Source of the DNA: Micromonospora pisi
GTDB taxonomy: Bacteria; Actinomycetota; Actinomycetes; Mycobacteriales; Micromonosporaceae
DNA length: 64,000 bases
Reading direction: 5' to 3'
Assembly (NCBI RefSeq): GCF_003633685.1
Contig: NZ_RBKT01000001.1
Location: 682,001 to 746,000, forward strand
This document shows positions 1 through 9,194 of the stretch, in pieces (positions within the stretch are counted from its first letter, which is position 1; each line of letters begins with the position of its first letter). The notes under the pieces are model-generated. The model was not told the DNA's origin, ran no database searches, and worked only from the letters and a program-made list of their open reading frames with translations. The position numbers and the translations under genes are program-made.

Positions 1-798
1 CACAGCGACCTGTTCTGGGCGATCCGTGGCGCCGGCGGCAACTTCGGCGTGGTCACCGCGCTGGAACTCGAGGCGTACGAGGTCGGCGACGTCGCGTACG
101 CACAGCTCCTGGTGGACGCGAGCGAGACCGCCGAGATGCTGCAACGGTGGGGGCGACTCGTCGAGGACGCGCCGCGCGAACTCACCAGCTTCCTCATGGT
201 CTTTCCCGCGCGGCGGCAGAACCCCCCGATGGCCCAGGTCACCCTCGTCTACGCCGGCGACGACGTGGACGCGGCACAGGAGGCGCTCAGCCCGTTCCTG
301 GAGATCGGACCGGTCCTCCAGCAGCAGGCGCAGCTGGTGCCGTACCCGGCGATCGTCGCCGCGCCGCACAACCGGCACCACGGACAGGGCCTGGATGACG
401 TACACAGTGGTCTGCTGCACCACATCACCCCGGAGGCGGCCGACGCCGTGGCGGCCATGATCCGCTCCGGGGACGTGATGACGGTCCAGTTCCGGTCGGT
501 CGGCGGCGCCGTCAACGACCTCCCCCGCGACGCCACCGCGTACCCGCACCGGGCCCAGAACTTCTCCCTGCTCGCCGCCACCGTCGCGGAACGCCGGGCA
601 GCGCTCGACAAGCTCTGGGCCGACCTGTACGGACAGCTCGACGGCATGTACCTCAGCTTCGAGGCCGACACCGATCCGGAGCGCCTGCTCGACGCCTTCC
701 CCGAACCGACCCTCGGTCGGCTCCGGGCGGTCAAGGCCGCCTACGACCCCGGGAACGTCTTCAACCGCAACTTTCCGATCCCCCCGGCGGGCAGCTAG
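1..798 (+). CDS. FAD-linked oxidoreductase, berberine-bridge type (5' end missing)
   Basis: The reading frame is open from the first base of the window, so the N-terminal FAD-binding half lies outside; 265 residues remain. The first residues (HSDLFWAIRGAGGNFGVVT) are the conserved end of the PCMH-type FAD-binding domain. The last 40 residues carry the BBE motif (AYDPGNVFNRNFPI) that packs against the flavin. Family members oxidise small secondary metabolites or sugars, often with bicovalent FAD; the attachment residues would be upstream and cannot be checked. The stop overlaps the end of the convergent regulator gene by 4 bp. The substrate is unknown. Confidence 0.9.
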   Translation, partial: HSDLFWAIRGAGGNFGVVTALELEAYEVGDVAYAQLLVDASETAEMLQRWGRLVEDAPRELTSFLMVFPARRQNPPMAQVTLVYAGDDVDAAQEALSPFLEIGPVLQQQAQLVPYPAIVAAPHNRHHGQGLDDVHSGLLHHITPEAADAVAAMIRSGDVMTVQFRSVGGAVNDLPRDATAYPHRAQNFSLLAATVAERRAALDKLWADLYGQLDGMYLSFEADTDPERLLDAFPEPTLGRLRAVKAAYDPGNVFNRNFPIPPAGS

Positions 799-1289
799 GA
801 CCGGGGCGCCCGCTGCCCCGGTCGCTCCTGCTCCCAGCGCTCGACCAGGCCCTTCATCTCCTCCTGTACGAAGAGGAAGAAGTCCCGCATGTCGGCCAGT
901 CGCATACCGGCGGGTGAGGTTTCGTCGCCGACTGCCACCACCCCTTCATGCACGACGTTCGCGAGTCGCTCGTAGATCCCGCTCCGGACGCCGGCCGAGT
1001 ACGAGGCGACGGTCGACGACTTGTACAGGTCCCGGCGCGATCCCGGGGCGGGCTCGCGAACCGCCATGCCAACCTGGATCAGGTAGCGGACCGCCCCGGA
1101 GACGGCGGCCGGACTCACGCCGAGCCGCTCGCTGATCTCCCCGGCGGTGAGCCCGGGTTGCTCGCCGGCCATCAGCACGGCCAGCACCCGGGCCGCCATG
1201 CGGGGCATGCCCATGTCGCTGAGCGTGAGAGCGAAGTGCTCCACGAAGCGTCGTACCGCTGCCTCGTCGCGTCGGCCGTCAGGTTGCAT
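795..1289 (-). CDS. MarR/GbsR-family transcriptional regulator
   Basis: A 164-residue winged-helix protein. The N-terminal half has the pattern of GbsR-like regulators of actinobacterial exporters: a helix with AAVRRFVEHFA, then the HTH LTAGEISERLGVSPAAVSGA, and a wing reading SRRDLYK. The C-terminal half is helical and probably mediates dimerisation. The ATG at 1289 is preferred because GAAGGA lies 7 nt upstream; an ATG at 1307 and a GTG at 1325 are in frame but lack a clear ribosome site. An inverted repeat (1300-1315) sits directly in front of the chosen start, which suggests autoregulation. It is followed on the same strand's upstream side by an export ABC pair (1488-4018), its likely target. 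Confidence 0.85.
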   Translation of the reverse strand: MQPDGRRDEAAVRRFVEHFALTLSDMGMPRMAARVLAVLMAGEQPGLTAGEISERLGVSPAAVSGAVRYLIQVGMAVREPAPGSRRDLYKSSTVASYSAGVRSGIYERLANVVHEGVVAVGDETSPAGMRLADMRDFFLFVQEEMKGLVERWEQERPGQRAPRS

Positions 1290-1299
1290 CTGGTCATCC

Positions 1300-1315
1300 T
1301 TCACCATTGTGTGAA
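1300..1315. promoter_or_regulatory. Inverted repeat before the MarR-like gene
   Basis: TTCAC-N6-GTGAA, perfect 5-bp arms, overlapping the translation-start region of the MarR/GbsR-like gene. The position fits an autoregulatory operator. A related arrangement (TTTCA-N8-TGAAA) lies in the promoter of the adjacent ABC genes. Confidence 0.4.
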
Positions 1316-1439
1316 GATCGCGCACGGCTGGCCCCGATCGGTCGACGAGCCGCGTCGGCTCTTGTCGCCTCCGCTGACCAGCGATGACGCGATCGGATGA
1401 GCCCCTGATCGTCCCGATCCGACCGGCGCCGACGCCAGT

Positions 1440-1469
1440 GGCGCGACCGGTCGGCTGACCGGTCGCGCC
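1440..1469 (-). terminator. Hairpin terminator of the export ABC operon
   Basis: Perfect 12-bp stem (GGCGCGACCGGT / ACCGGTCGCGCC) with a 6-nt loop, 19 nt past the stop of the ABC permease gene. There is no T-tract, as is usual in high-GC actinomycetes. Confidence 0.65.
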
Positions 1470-1487
1470 GCTTTCGGCTGGATCCGG

Positions 1488-3122
1488 TCAGGTCGCCAGG
1501 TTGCGGCGACGGAAGAGCACCAGCCCCGCCACGGCCAGCGCCAGCGCGACGGCGGACATCACCAGCAGCGGCGTCACGGCGGCCTCGGCGGCCGGCAGCG
1601 CTGGGACGTGGCTGAACGGCGAGATGTCGCGCACCGCCTCCGGCAGGCCCAGCAGGCCGCCGAGTTGGCCGAGGACGAGGCTGAGGGTGAAGCCGAGCCA
1701 ACCCAGACCGACGGCGAGCCGTGGTACGAGCCCGAACGCGGCCACCGCGAACCCGGCCAGGATCAGCGCCGACGGCAGTTGTACGAGAGCCGCGCGGGAC
1801 AGGTCGACCACCTGCTCGCCGACCCGGCCGGTGCTCGCCCCGTACACCAGGCCGACCGAGAGTCCGGCGAGCCCGAGCAGGGCCAGGGCGCCCGCCACCA
1901 CGACGAACAGGTGGCTGCCCAACCAGCGCGACCGGCTGGTGGCCGTCGCCAGTACGGCCTCGGCCCGCCCACTCGCCTCCTCGGTCCGCAACCGGAGCAG
2001 CGCCTGGACCAGGTAACCGGCGACCATCGCGCCGATGATCGCCATCATCGCCGCCATGAACGAGTCGACCAGGCTGCCCGCGCCGTCGGCGCCGCTCAGG
2101 CTCCCGATCGTCTCCGCCGCCCGTTCGTTGTCGGCGAAGCCCTGCTCGACCGCGTTGCCGATGGAGCCGATGGCGAGGCTGAGCACGGTGACCGTGACGG
2201 CCCAGCCCAGCAGCGTGCCCCGTTGCAGCCGCCAGGCCAGCCCGAGCGGACTGAGCAGCGTCGGCGCGGCCGTCGCCGGGCCCGGCCGGGCGGCGATGAG
2301 CCCCTGGCCGACGTCGCGGTGCGTGGTCAGGACGAAGGCCGCGCCGACCCCGGCGACAAGGAACACGAGCGACAGTCCCAGCACCCACCACCGATCGCCG
2401 GTGAACGGCCGAACCTGGCTGGTCCAGCCGATCGGCGACAGCCAGGACGGCCAGGCGCTGGTGATGGTGTAGCCGGCGGGCTGGACCTCGCCGAACGCGT
2501 CGCCGAGGCCCCGGAGCAGGTAGGCGGCACCGATCGCGGCGGCGGCGATCCCGTTGGCTCCCCGGGCGGTCTGCGTGATCTGCGCGGCCACGGCCGCGAC
2601 GGCGGCGAAGACGAGGCCGGCCGCGCCGACCGCCAGACCCGCCGCGACCGCACCGGGCGCGGGTTCGCCGTAACCGACGAGGGTGAGCGCGAGCAGCACG
2701 GCCAGGACGGCGTTGGCGATGACGGTCACGAGGAGCGCGGCGGTCAGGCCGGCCAGTCGGCCGACCACGGTCGCGCCGATCATCTCGGTCCGGCCGGTCT
2801 CCTCGTTCTGCCTGGTGTGCCGGACCACGGCCAGGGTGCTCATGAACGCGGCCAGCACGGCCAGGAAGGCCAGGATCTGGAACATCGCCATCGCGCCGGA
2901 ACTCGCCCCGGTCGGGGCGGCCCGGAACATGAGCAGCGCCGGGGTGTCGACGGCGGTGCGCAGGATCGCGATCCGGTCGGCGTCGGTCGGGTACTGCTCG
3001 TTCGTCGCGGAGATCGAGAAGGCGGCGAGCAGTGTGGTGCTGAGGATCCAGACCGGCAGTTGCAGCCGGTCCCGGCGCAGTGCGAGGCGGGTCAGCCGGC
3101 CCGTCGCGGTGAAGGCGCTCAC
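1488..3122 (-). CDS. ABC exporter permease (polyketide/antibiotic-type, ABC-2)
   Basis: A 544-residue integral membrane protein with about twelve hydrophobic segments in two similar halves. It resembles the large permeases of tetronasin/polyketide-type antibiotic exporters (TnrB3-like). The first half begins [20 protein letters not shown], and the loop near residues 100-115 ([18 protein letters not shown]) is typical of this group. A second matching loop ([18 protein letters not shown]) appears in the second half, supporting internal duplication. The start overlaps the upstream ATPase stop by 4 bp, so the two are translationally coupled. The exported compound is unknown; antibiotic self-resistance or multidrug export is the inference. 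Confidence 0.9.
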   Translation of the reverse strand: MSAFTATGRLTRLALRRDRLQLPVWILSTTLLAAFSISATNEQYPTDADRIAILRTAVDTPALLMFRAAPTGASSGAMAMFQILAFLAVLAAFMSTLAVVRHTRQNEETGRTEMIGATVVGRLAGLTAALLVTVIANAVLAVLLALTLVGYGEPAPGAVAAGLAVGAAGLVFAAVAAVAAQITQTARGANGIAAAAIGAAYLLRGLGDAFGEVQPAGYTITSAWPSWLSPIGWTSQVRPFTGDRWWVLGLSLVFLVAGVGAAFVLTTHRDVGQGLIAARPGPATAAPTLLSPLGLAWRLQRGTLLGWAVTVTVLSLAIGSIGNAVEQGFADNERAAETIGSLSGADGAGSLVDSFMAAMMAIIGAMVAGYLVQALLRLRTEEASGRAEAVLATATSRSRWLGSHLFVVVAGALALLGLAGLSVGLVYGASTGRVGEQVVDLSRAALVQLPSALILAGFAVAAFGLVPRLAVGLGWLGFTLSLVLGQLGGLLGLPEAVRDISPFSHVPALPAAEAAVTPLLVMSAVALALAVAGLVLFRRRNLAT

Positions 3123-4018
3123 CGCGCGCCCGCCAACTCGTCGCCGTAGTGACGCAGGAAGAGTGCCTCCAGCGACGGCGGCGCGCTGGTGAGCGTACGC
3201 ACCTCGAACTGGCTGAGGTGGCGCAGAACGTGGTCCAGTTCGGCGGTGTCCACGTCGAACCGGGCCCGGGTGGTCTCCACCTCCACCTCGTGGACCCCGG
3301 GCAGGTCGGAGAGCCCGGTCACGGGCCGGGCCGTCTCCACCGAGATCGTGGTACGGGTGAGGTGGCGCAGTTCGGACAGCGTGCCGGTCTCGACCGTACG
3401 TCCCTGGCGGATGATGCTCACCCGGCCGCAGAGCGCCTCCACCTCGGAGAAGATGTGGCTGGAGAGAAGCACGGTGCGGCCCCGTCGAGTGACGTCTCGG
3501 ACGCAGTCCTGGAAGACGGCCTCCATCAACGGGTCCAGTCCGGAGGTGGGCTCGTCGAGGATGTAGAGCTCCACGTCGGAGGCGAAGGCGGCGATCACGG
3601 CGACCTTCTGCCGGTTTCCCTTCGAGTAGGTCCGGGCCCGCTTGGACGGGTCGAGTTGGAACCGCTCGACCAGCTCGTCGCGGCGGCGCTTGTCCAGGCC
3701 ACCACGGAGGGCACCGAACAGGTCGATCGCCTCTCCACCGGTCAGGTTCGGCCAGAGGTTCACGTCGCCCGGCACGTACGCCAACCGGCGGTGCAGCGTC
3801 ACCGCGTCCCGCCAGGGATCCCCGCCGAGCAGGCTGACCTGGCCCGCGTCGGCTCGCAGCAGTCCGAGCAGGACCCGGATGGTGGTCGATTTTCCGGCTC
3901 CGTTCGGGCCGAGGAAGCCGTGCACCTCGCCGGCGTCGACTTCAAGGTCGAGCCCGTCCAGGGCACGGCTGCGGCCGAACGTTTTCACCAGGCCGGAGAC
4001 CGAGATAGCTGTTGTCAT
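3119..4018 (-). CDS. ABC exporter ATP-binding protein
   Basis: A 299-residue ATPase partner of the overlapping permease. Walker A is GPNGAGKST (about residues 38-46), the signature is the divergent YSKGNRQK, Walker B with D-loop is [12 protein letters not shown], and the H-loop is SSHIF. A C-terminal extension of about 80 residues after the nucleotide-binding core is usual for drug-export ATPases of the DrrA/CcmA group. There is no Shine-Dalgarno, but TAGCGT lies 7 nt before the ATG, the pattern of a leaderless transcript. Direct and inverted TGAAAG-type repeats lie upstream. Confidence 0.93.
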   Translation of the reverse strand: MTTAISVSGLVKTFGRSRALDGLDLEVDAGEVHGFLGPNGAGKSTTIRVLLGLLRADAGQVSLLGGDPWRDAVTLHRRLAYVPGDVNLWPNLTGGEAIDLFGALRGGLDKRRRDELVERFQLDPSKRARTYSKGNRQKVAVIAAFASDVELYILDEPTSGLDPLMEAVFQDCVRDVTRRGRTVLLSSHIFSEVEALCGRVSIIRQGRTVETGTLSELRHLTRTTISVETARPVTGLSDLPGVHEVEVETTRARFDVDTAELDHVLRHLSQFEVRTLTSAPPSLEALFLRHYGDELAGAR

Positions 4019-4025
4019 GCCACGG

Positions 4026-4083
4026 ACGCTACAGAGATTTCACAGAATCATGAAAGTTGGTAAGTGTATGAAAGTCGTCAAGA
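4026..4083 (-). promoter_or_regulatory. Leaderless promoter and operator of the export ABC operon
   Basis: On the minus strand, -10 TAGCGT (4031-4026) lies 7 nt before the ATG, so the transcript probably begins at or near the start codon. The -35/spacer area holds the inverted repeat TTTCA-N8-TGAAA (4038-4055) and a direct repeat of ATGAAAGT (4050-4057 and 4068-4075, plus-strand reading), 18 bp apart. A further TTGACG is at 4083-4078. The repeats are likely operator sites for the MarR/GbsR-like regulator of the locus. Confidence 0.45.
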
Positions 4084-4195
4084 TTTCGCCCCTCCGCGAC
4101 CCGACACGCGAGACAGGACAGGTGTTGCGATCGCGATCGACAACGACAACCATGTGCGTTAGCGCGGGTCGAGTCCCGTACCACCGAGGAGGACC

Positions 4196-5281
4196 ATGTC
4201 TCCCCCACAGGCGCACCTGTTCCTGCTCGCCGGGCAGTACCCGGACACCACCCACGCCCAGACGCTCGACGCCGCCCGGCGCTACGCGCTCGCCGCCGAG
4301 ACCGCGAACTACGCCGGGGTGTGGATCGCCGAACACCACTTCATCTCGTACGGCATCTGCCCCTCCGCGCTGACCTTCGCCGCCCACCTGCTCGGCGCCA
4401 CCAGCCGGATCACCGTCGGGACGGCGGCCTGTGTGCTCTCCAACCGGCACCCGGTGGCGCTGGCCGAGGAGGCGGTGCTCCTCGACGAACTCGGCGGCGG
4501 GCGGTTCGCGTTGGGCGTCGGACGCGGCGGCCCCTGGGTGGACCTGGAGGTCTTCGGCACCGGGCTGGACCGCTACACGAACGGCTTCGCCGAATCGGTC
4601 GACCTGCTGGTGGCCTGGCTCTCCGGCGCCGAGGAGGTGGCCGGGACCGGCCGCTTCCCGTTCCGTCCGGTCCGGGTGGTCCCCCGCCCCCGCCGGCCGG
4701 TCCCGACCTGGATCGCGGCCACCTCCGCGCACACCGTCGACCTGGCCGCCCGGCACGGCCTCCCGCTCCTGCTCGGTCTGCACGCCGACAACACCGAAAA
4801 GGTCGAACTGCTCGGGCGCTACGCCCGCGTCGCCGAGGAACACGGCCACGATCCGTCGACGGTGGAGCACGCCAGTGCCCACCTCGCGTACGTCGCCGAC
4901 ACCGACCACGACGCCCGCACCGCCGTCCGGACGCACCTGCCCGCACTGCTGCGCGGCGTGGACGAGTACGTCCGGATCGACGGCAGACCGACCGGTGGGC
5001 GCGACCACCACCGGTACGTCGAGCGGCTGCTCCAGATCCACCCGGTCGGCGCTGCGGCGTACTGCCGCGAACGGCTCACCGAGGCCGCGGCGACCACCGG
5101 CGTACGCCACCTGCTGCTGATGGTCGAGGCCGGCGGCGGCCGGTCGGCGACGCTCGAGAACATCGACCGGCTGGCCGCACAGGTCCTCACCGACACGGTC
5201 CCTGACCAGGTCACCCCGGTTCCCAGGAGCGCGACCGGGAGTTCTCGATCGAGGGTCGCGGAGAACTCGAGGGCCGATTGA
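4196..5281 (+). CDS. LLM-class flavin-dependent oxidoreductase
   Basis: A 361-residue TIM-barrel protein of the luciferase-like monooxygenase superfamily. Visible family marks are the early GVWIAEHHF segment, the TSRITVGTAACVLSNRHPVALAEEA region that lines the F420/FMN pocket, and DELGGGRFALGVGRGG. Family members use reduced FMN or F420, but the sequence does not distinguish the cofactor. The ATG is preceded by GAGGAGGA at good spacing. A VanX-like dipeptidase gene follows about 100 bp downstream on the same strand and may share its transcript. The 3' end contains the paired arms GAGTTCTC (5239-5246) and GAGAACTC (5261-5268). Confidence 0.9.
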   Translation: MSPPQAHLFLLAGQYPDTTHAQTLDAARRYALAAETANYAGVWIAEHHFISYGICPSALTFAAHLLGATSRITVGTAACVLSNRHPVALAEEAVLLDELGGGRFALGVGRGGPWVDLEVFGTGLDRYTNGFAESVDLLVAWLSGAEEVAGTGRFPFRPVRVVPRPRRPVPTWIAATSAHTVDLAARHGLPLLLGLHADNTEKVELLGRYARVAEEHGHDPSTVEHASAHLAYVADTDHDARTAVRTHLPALLRGVDEYVRIDGRPTGGRDHHRYVERLLQIHPVGAAAYCRERLTEAAATTGVRHLLLMVEAGGGRSATLENIDRLAAQVLTDTVPDQVTPVPRSATGSSRSRVAENSRAD

Positions 5282-5384
5282 AGAAAAATTGGAGCGGGAT
5301 CCGGCACCCTCATCCCATCGGGGGGAGTCGCCGCCTGAACTGGGGCGGACACGCATCGTCGGGGAATGGGTGTCGAACGTGGGC

Positions 5385-6017
5385 ATGGTGCTGCTGTCCG
5401 ATCCAGAAGTGATGGCGACTCCGGTACGAGAGTCCGGCGAGCCGTTGGTGGATCTGCGCAACGTGGGGGCGTTGCGGATCGACCAACGGCTCGCCGACCC
5501 GGACGGCGTGTACGCGCACCTGCGGGTCGGAGTGGTGGACCGGCTGGTGATGGCGCAGACCATGCTGCCGCCCGGGTTCAGGCTCCTCGTCGTCGAGGGA
5601 CACCGCCCGCTGCGGATCCAGCGGCAGTACTTCGAAGCACACGTCCAGCGGCTACGGGACCGGACGCCCGACGCCGACGAGGCCACCCTCTGGCGCCAGG
5701 CCAGCCGTTACATCTCGCCGCCGGAGATCGCGCCGCACGTGGCCGGGGCCGCCGTGGACCTGACCCTCTGCACGGTCGACGGCGAAGAGATCTGGATGGG
5801 CACGGAGGTGAACGACACCGACACCACCGCCTGTCACACCGACTCGACCGACATCTCCGACGAAGCGCGTACCAACCGGGAACGGCTCGCCAGCGCGCTA
5901 CGGACAGCGGGGCTGGTGAACTACCCGAGTGAGTGGTGGCACTGGTCGTACGGCGACCGCTACTGGGCACACCTGACGCATGCCGACCACGCCCCGTACG
6001 GTCCCGTCGAGGTCTGA
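5385..6017 (+). CDS. VanX-like D-alanyl-D-alanine dipeptidase (M15D)
   Basis: A 210-residue zinc dipeptidase expected to cleave D-Ala-D-Ala. All hallmark positions of VanX are present: the substrate-binding Arg in EGHRPLRIQ, the zinc ligands His and Asp in PHVAGAAVDL, and the catalytic Glu plus third zinc His in EWWHW. The ATG at 5385 (MVLLSDPEV) matches the usual family start; a GTG at 5370 and a TTG at 5289 are in frame but would add an unusual tail. No vanH or vanA partners are nearby, so a role in wall turnover or D-Ala-D-Ala recycling is likelier than glycopeptide resistance. Confidence 0.88.
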   Translation: MVLLSDPEVMATPVRESGEPLVDLRNVGALRIDQRLADPDGVYAHLRVGVVDRLVMAQTMLPPGFRLLVVEGHRPLRIQRQYFEAHVQRLRDRTPDADEATLWRQASRYISPPEIAPHVAGAAVDLTLCTVDGEEIWMGTEVNDTDTTACHTDSTDISDEARTNRERLASALRTAGLVNYPSEWWHWSYGDRYWAHLTHADHAPYGPVEV

Positions 6018-6079
6018 TCCGGCCACGCCGGACGGTCCGTCGTCGCCTCGACCCCACGAGCCGACCGATCCACGGCCAC

Positions 6080-6117
6080 TAAGATCCAAGGGTGTTGGGT
6101 GGCGTAGTGGCTGGAGG
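6080..6117 (+). promoter_or_regulatory. Promoter -10 and ribosome site of the SARP gene
   Basis: TAAGAT (6080-6085) is a good actinobacterial -10, placing transcription start near 6092. GGAGG follows about 6 nt before the GTG start at 6123. No -35 element is obvious. Confidence 0.4.
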
Positions 6118-6122
6118 TCGTC

Positions 6123-9100
6123 GTGCTGCAGGTCCGGCTCCTCGGCCCGGTCGCGGCCTACTCGGCGAATGAGCCGATACCGCTGGGGGGCAGCAAACCC
6201 CGGGCGCTCTTCGCGGCCCTGGTGCTCGAACGTGGACGGGTCGTGCCAGCCAGCCGTCTGGTCGACGTGGTCTGGCCGGAAAACCCTCCGGAGCGGGCCC
6301 GCGCACTGATCCAGACCTACATCTCCACGCTGCGCAAGTCGTTCGCCCGGCACGGCCACCCCGAGGTGATCGGCACCCAGTCCCCCGGCTACCTGGCCCG
6401 GCTCGACAACGCGACCGTCGACGCCGACCTCCTGGCCGACCTCGTCGGCAGAGCGAGGGAAGAGGTTGCGCGGGGCGACCACGCGGTCGGCTCCGGCCTG
6501 CTCCACCAGGCGGTCGGCCTCAGCCACGGACCGGCCCTGTCGGGACTGGGGAACTCCCCTCTGGCGGCCGAGGCCCGCCGGCTCGACGAACTGCTGCTGA
6601 CCGCGCAGGCCGAACGCGTCGAGGTCGAGCTGAGCCTGGGCCGGCTCGACCACCTCGCCGAGTTGACCGGGCTGGTCGCACGCCACCCCACGAACGAACG
6701 CCTACGCGGACAGTTGATGGTGACGCTCTACCGGCTGGGCCGCCAGACCGATGCGCTCGCCTGCTACCGGGAGGGCCGCTCGGCCCTTGTCGAGGAACTG
6801 GGGGTGGAGCCGGGGCAGCGGCTGCGGGATCTGCACAGCGCGATCCTGCGGGGCGGCGGCGACCTGCTCGAGACGAGCCGACCGGACCGGGAACCCCGGC
6901 CCCCGACGGTCGTCCCGGCGCAGGTGCCGCTCGGCCCCTCCGACTTCACCGGACGCGAGGCGGTACGTACCGCGCTCGCTGACGCGCTGCGGACCGCGAC
7001 CCCCGGCACCCACGTCCTGGCCGGCCAGGGCGGCACCGGCAAGTCCGCCCTGGCCGCCTGGGTGACCCGGCAGGTGGCGGATTCGTTCCCGGACGGCCAG
7101 CTCTACGCCGACATGCGGGGCATGACCGACACCCCGGCGACCCCCGACGAGGTGCTCGTCGGTTTCCTGAGGTCACTCGGCGTCAATCCGACACACCTGC
7201 CGGACTCGACGCGGGAGCGGACCGAGCTGTACCGCAGTCTGGTCGCCGACCGGCGCCTGCTGGTCCTCTTCGACGACGCCGCCGACGAACAGCAGGTCCG
7301 GCCCCTGCTCCCGGCCGGCCCACGGTGCGCCGCGCTGATCACCTCACGGGACCGGCTGGCGGGGCTGGCCGGCGCGGCCCTGACCGAGGTCGAGGTCCTC
7401 ACCGACGACGAGGCCTGGGCGCTGCTCACCCGCATCATCGGCGCCGCGCGGGCCGACGGTGACGTCGACTCGGCCCGGCGCATCCTTGCCGCCTGCGAGA
7501 ACCTGCCGTTGGCGATCCGGATCGCCGGCGCCCGTCTGGCGACCCGTCGACACCTGCCGCTGCGCGTGCTCGCCGAGCGCCTCACCGACGAACGACAGCG
7601 CCTCGACGAACTCGCCGCCGGCGACCTCGCGGTCCGGTCCAGCATCTCCCTGAGTTACCGAGCACTGGACCCGTCGGCCCGTACCGCCCTGCGGCACCTG
7701 GGTTTCTTCGGCCTCCCGAGGTTCGACGCGTGGGTGCTGAGCTCGCTGCTCGACACCTCCGTACCCCTCGCGGAACGGATGCTGGAGGTGCTGGTGGACG
7801 CGCATCTGGTCGAGTTCACCGGGGTCGACCAGACCGGGGTTCTGCGCTACCACCTGCACGACCTGGTCCGCCTCTACGCCCGTGAGCGGGCCGATGTCGA
7901 GGAGCGCCCCGAGGAGCTGCGGGACGCCATCTCCCGCGCGGTCGGCAGCTGGCGGACGATGATCGATCGCATCACCACCACCTTCCCGCCGGCCGAGGTG
8001 GTCTGGCGCAGGCCACCGGGTCCCGGGCTGCCGGTCGCCGAGGATCTGGCCCAACGGGTGCTCGCCGACGCGAGCGGCTGGCTCCAGCGCGAGGAGCCGG
8101 TGCTGGTGATCGGCGTCGAGCGGGCGGCGGCGGTCGGCCTGCACGAACTCGCCTGCGACTTCGTGTCCGCCAAGATGGCGTTGCAGTTGGAGGGTGCCAA
8201 CCGCTTCGAGCTCTGGTCCCGGATCGTCACCGCCGCCCTCCGCGCCGCCGAGCGGGCGGGCAACCTGGACGGTGAGGCGCGGATGCTGGCCGAACTGGCC
8301 CAACTGCGCTACGCGGAGGACCGGTACGACGAATCCCGGCGGTACTTCGGCGAGGCGCTGAGCCGGTTCCGAGCGCTCGGCGACATCCCCGGTCAGACCA
8401 CCGCCCTGGCCGGACTGGGACTGGCCTGCCGGGAGCCCGGCTACCTGGCCGAGGCGTTGCACTTCCTCAACCAGGCCGTACCACTGTTGCGGGAGCTCGA
8501 CGACGCGGTCGGCATCGGGTACGTGCACCGGGTACGCGGCTCGGTGCTGCTGGAACGGGGCGACTTCGCGATGGCGCTCGCCGACTTCGAGTTGTCGTTG
8601 CGGGCGTACCGGCGGACCGGCAGCCAGCGTGGGGTCGCGTACACGTTACGCAGCCTCGGCCTCTACCACCGGGCCCGGGGCGACTACGAGCAGGCGTTAC
8701 AAGCCTGCGCGGAGTCGGCCGAGATCTTCCGCGAACTCGGCAACGAACTGATGCACTCGTACGCCGTACGCGCCCACGCCACGACGGAGCTGCGGATGGG
8801 GCGGCCCGACGCGGCCCTGCCCCGGCTGGAGTGGGCGCTGTCGGTGGCGCGGGAAGCGGGCGACCGCTGGGGACAGGGGGTCGCGTTGCGCGTACTCGGT
8901 CAGCTGTACCTGGCCACCGGGCAGCTCGGGTTGGCGGAGGAGTCGCTGGACGCCTCGCTGTCGTTGTGGGACCGGGTGCAGGCGCCACTGTGGCGGGCGC
9001 GTACCCGGTACGACCTGTCTCTGGTGTACCGGGCACGCGGCGACATCGACGCGGCCGACCAGGCGTTCACCGAGGCGTACCAGGTCTTCCACCACTACAA

Positions 9101-9134
9101 CTCGCGCGAGTACGTCGAGCTTCAGCGCCGCTGA
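6123..9134 (+). CDS. SARP-type transcriptional regulator with NB-ARC and TPR domains (AfsR-like)
   Basis: A 1003-residue regulator. Residues 1-95 form an OmpR-like winged helix (VRLLGPVAAY...), and residues 96-245 the BTAD helical domain. Residues 270-560 form an NB-ARC STAND ATPase with Walker A GQGGTGKS at 301-308 and Walker B LLVLFDD near 380. The remainder is tetratricopeptide repeats. AfsR-type proteins couple ATP-dependent assembly to activation of secondary-metabolite or developmental genes. No biosynthetic cluster is adjacent, so this may be a global or distant regulator. Start is GTG with GGAGG upstream. Full length, no frameshift seen. Confidence 0.93.
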   Translation: MLQVRLLGPVAAYSANEPIPLGGSKPRALFAALVLERGRVVPASRLVDVVWPENPPERARALIQTYISTLRKSFARHGHPEVIGTQSPGYLARLDNATVDADLLADLVGRAREEVARGDHAVGSGLLHQAVGLSHGPALSGLGNSPLAAEARRLDELLLTAQAERVEVELSLGRLDHLAELTGLVARHPTNERLRGQLMVTLYRLGRQTDALACYREGRSALVEELGVEPGQRLRDLHSAILRGGGDLLETSRPDREPRPPTVVPAQVPLGPSDFTGREAVRTALADALRTATPGTHVLAGQGGTGKSALAAWVTRQVADSFPDGQLYADMRGMTDTPATPDEVLVGFLRSLGVNPTHLPDSTRERTELYRSLVADRRLLVLFDDAADEQQVRPLLPAGPRCAALITSRDRLAGLAGAALTEVEVLTDDEAWALLTRIIGAARADGDVDSARRILAACENLPLAIRIAGARLATRRHLPLRVLAERLTDERQRLDELAAGDLAVRSSISLSYRALDPSARTALRHLGFFGLPRFDAWVLSSLLDTSVPLAERMLEVLVDAHLVEFTGVDQTGVLRYHLHDLVRLYARERADVEERPEELRDAISRAVGSWRTMIDRITTTFPPAEVVWRRPPGPGLPVAEDLAQRVLADASGWLQREEPVLVIGVERAAAVGLHELACDFVSAKMALQLEGANRFELWSRIVTAALRAAERAGNLDGEARMLAELAQLRYAEDRYDESRRYFGEALSRFRALGDIPGQTTALAGLGLACREPGYLAEALHFLNQAVPLLRELDDAVGIGYVHRVRGSVLLERGDFAMALADFELSLRAYRRTGSQRGVAYTLRSLGLYHRARGDYEQALQACAESAEIFRELGNELMHSYAVRAHATTELRMGRPDAALPRLEWALSVAREAGDRWGQGVALRVLGQLYLATGQLGLAEESLDASLSLWDRVQAPLWRARTRYDLSLVYRARGDIDAADQAFTEAYQVFHHYNSREYVELQRR

Positions 9135-9181
9135 TCCGGCACGCCCGGCCGCGCCGTGACGGTCGGGGCTCGCCGCGCGTC

Positions 9182-9187
9182 TAGGCT
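9182..9187 (+). promoter_or_regulatory. Leaderless -10 element of the GNAT gene
   Basis: TAGGCT lies exactly 7 nt before the GTG at 9195 and no Shine-Dalgarno is present, the arrangement of a leaderless actinobacterial transcript. Confidence 0.45.
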
Positions 9188-9194
9188 GGCCCTT

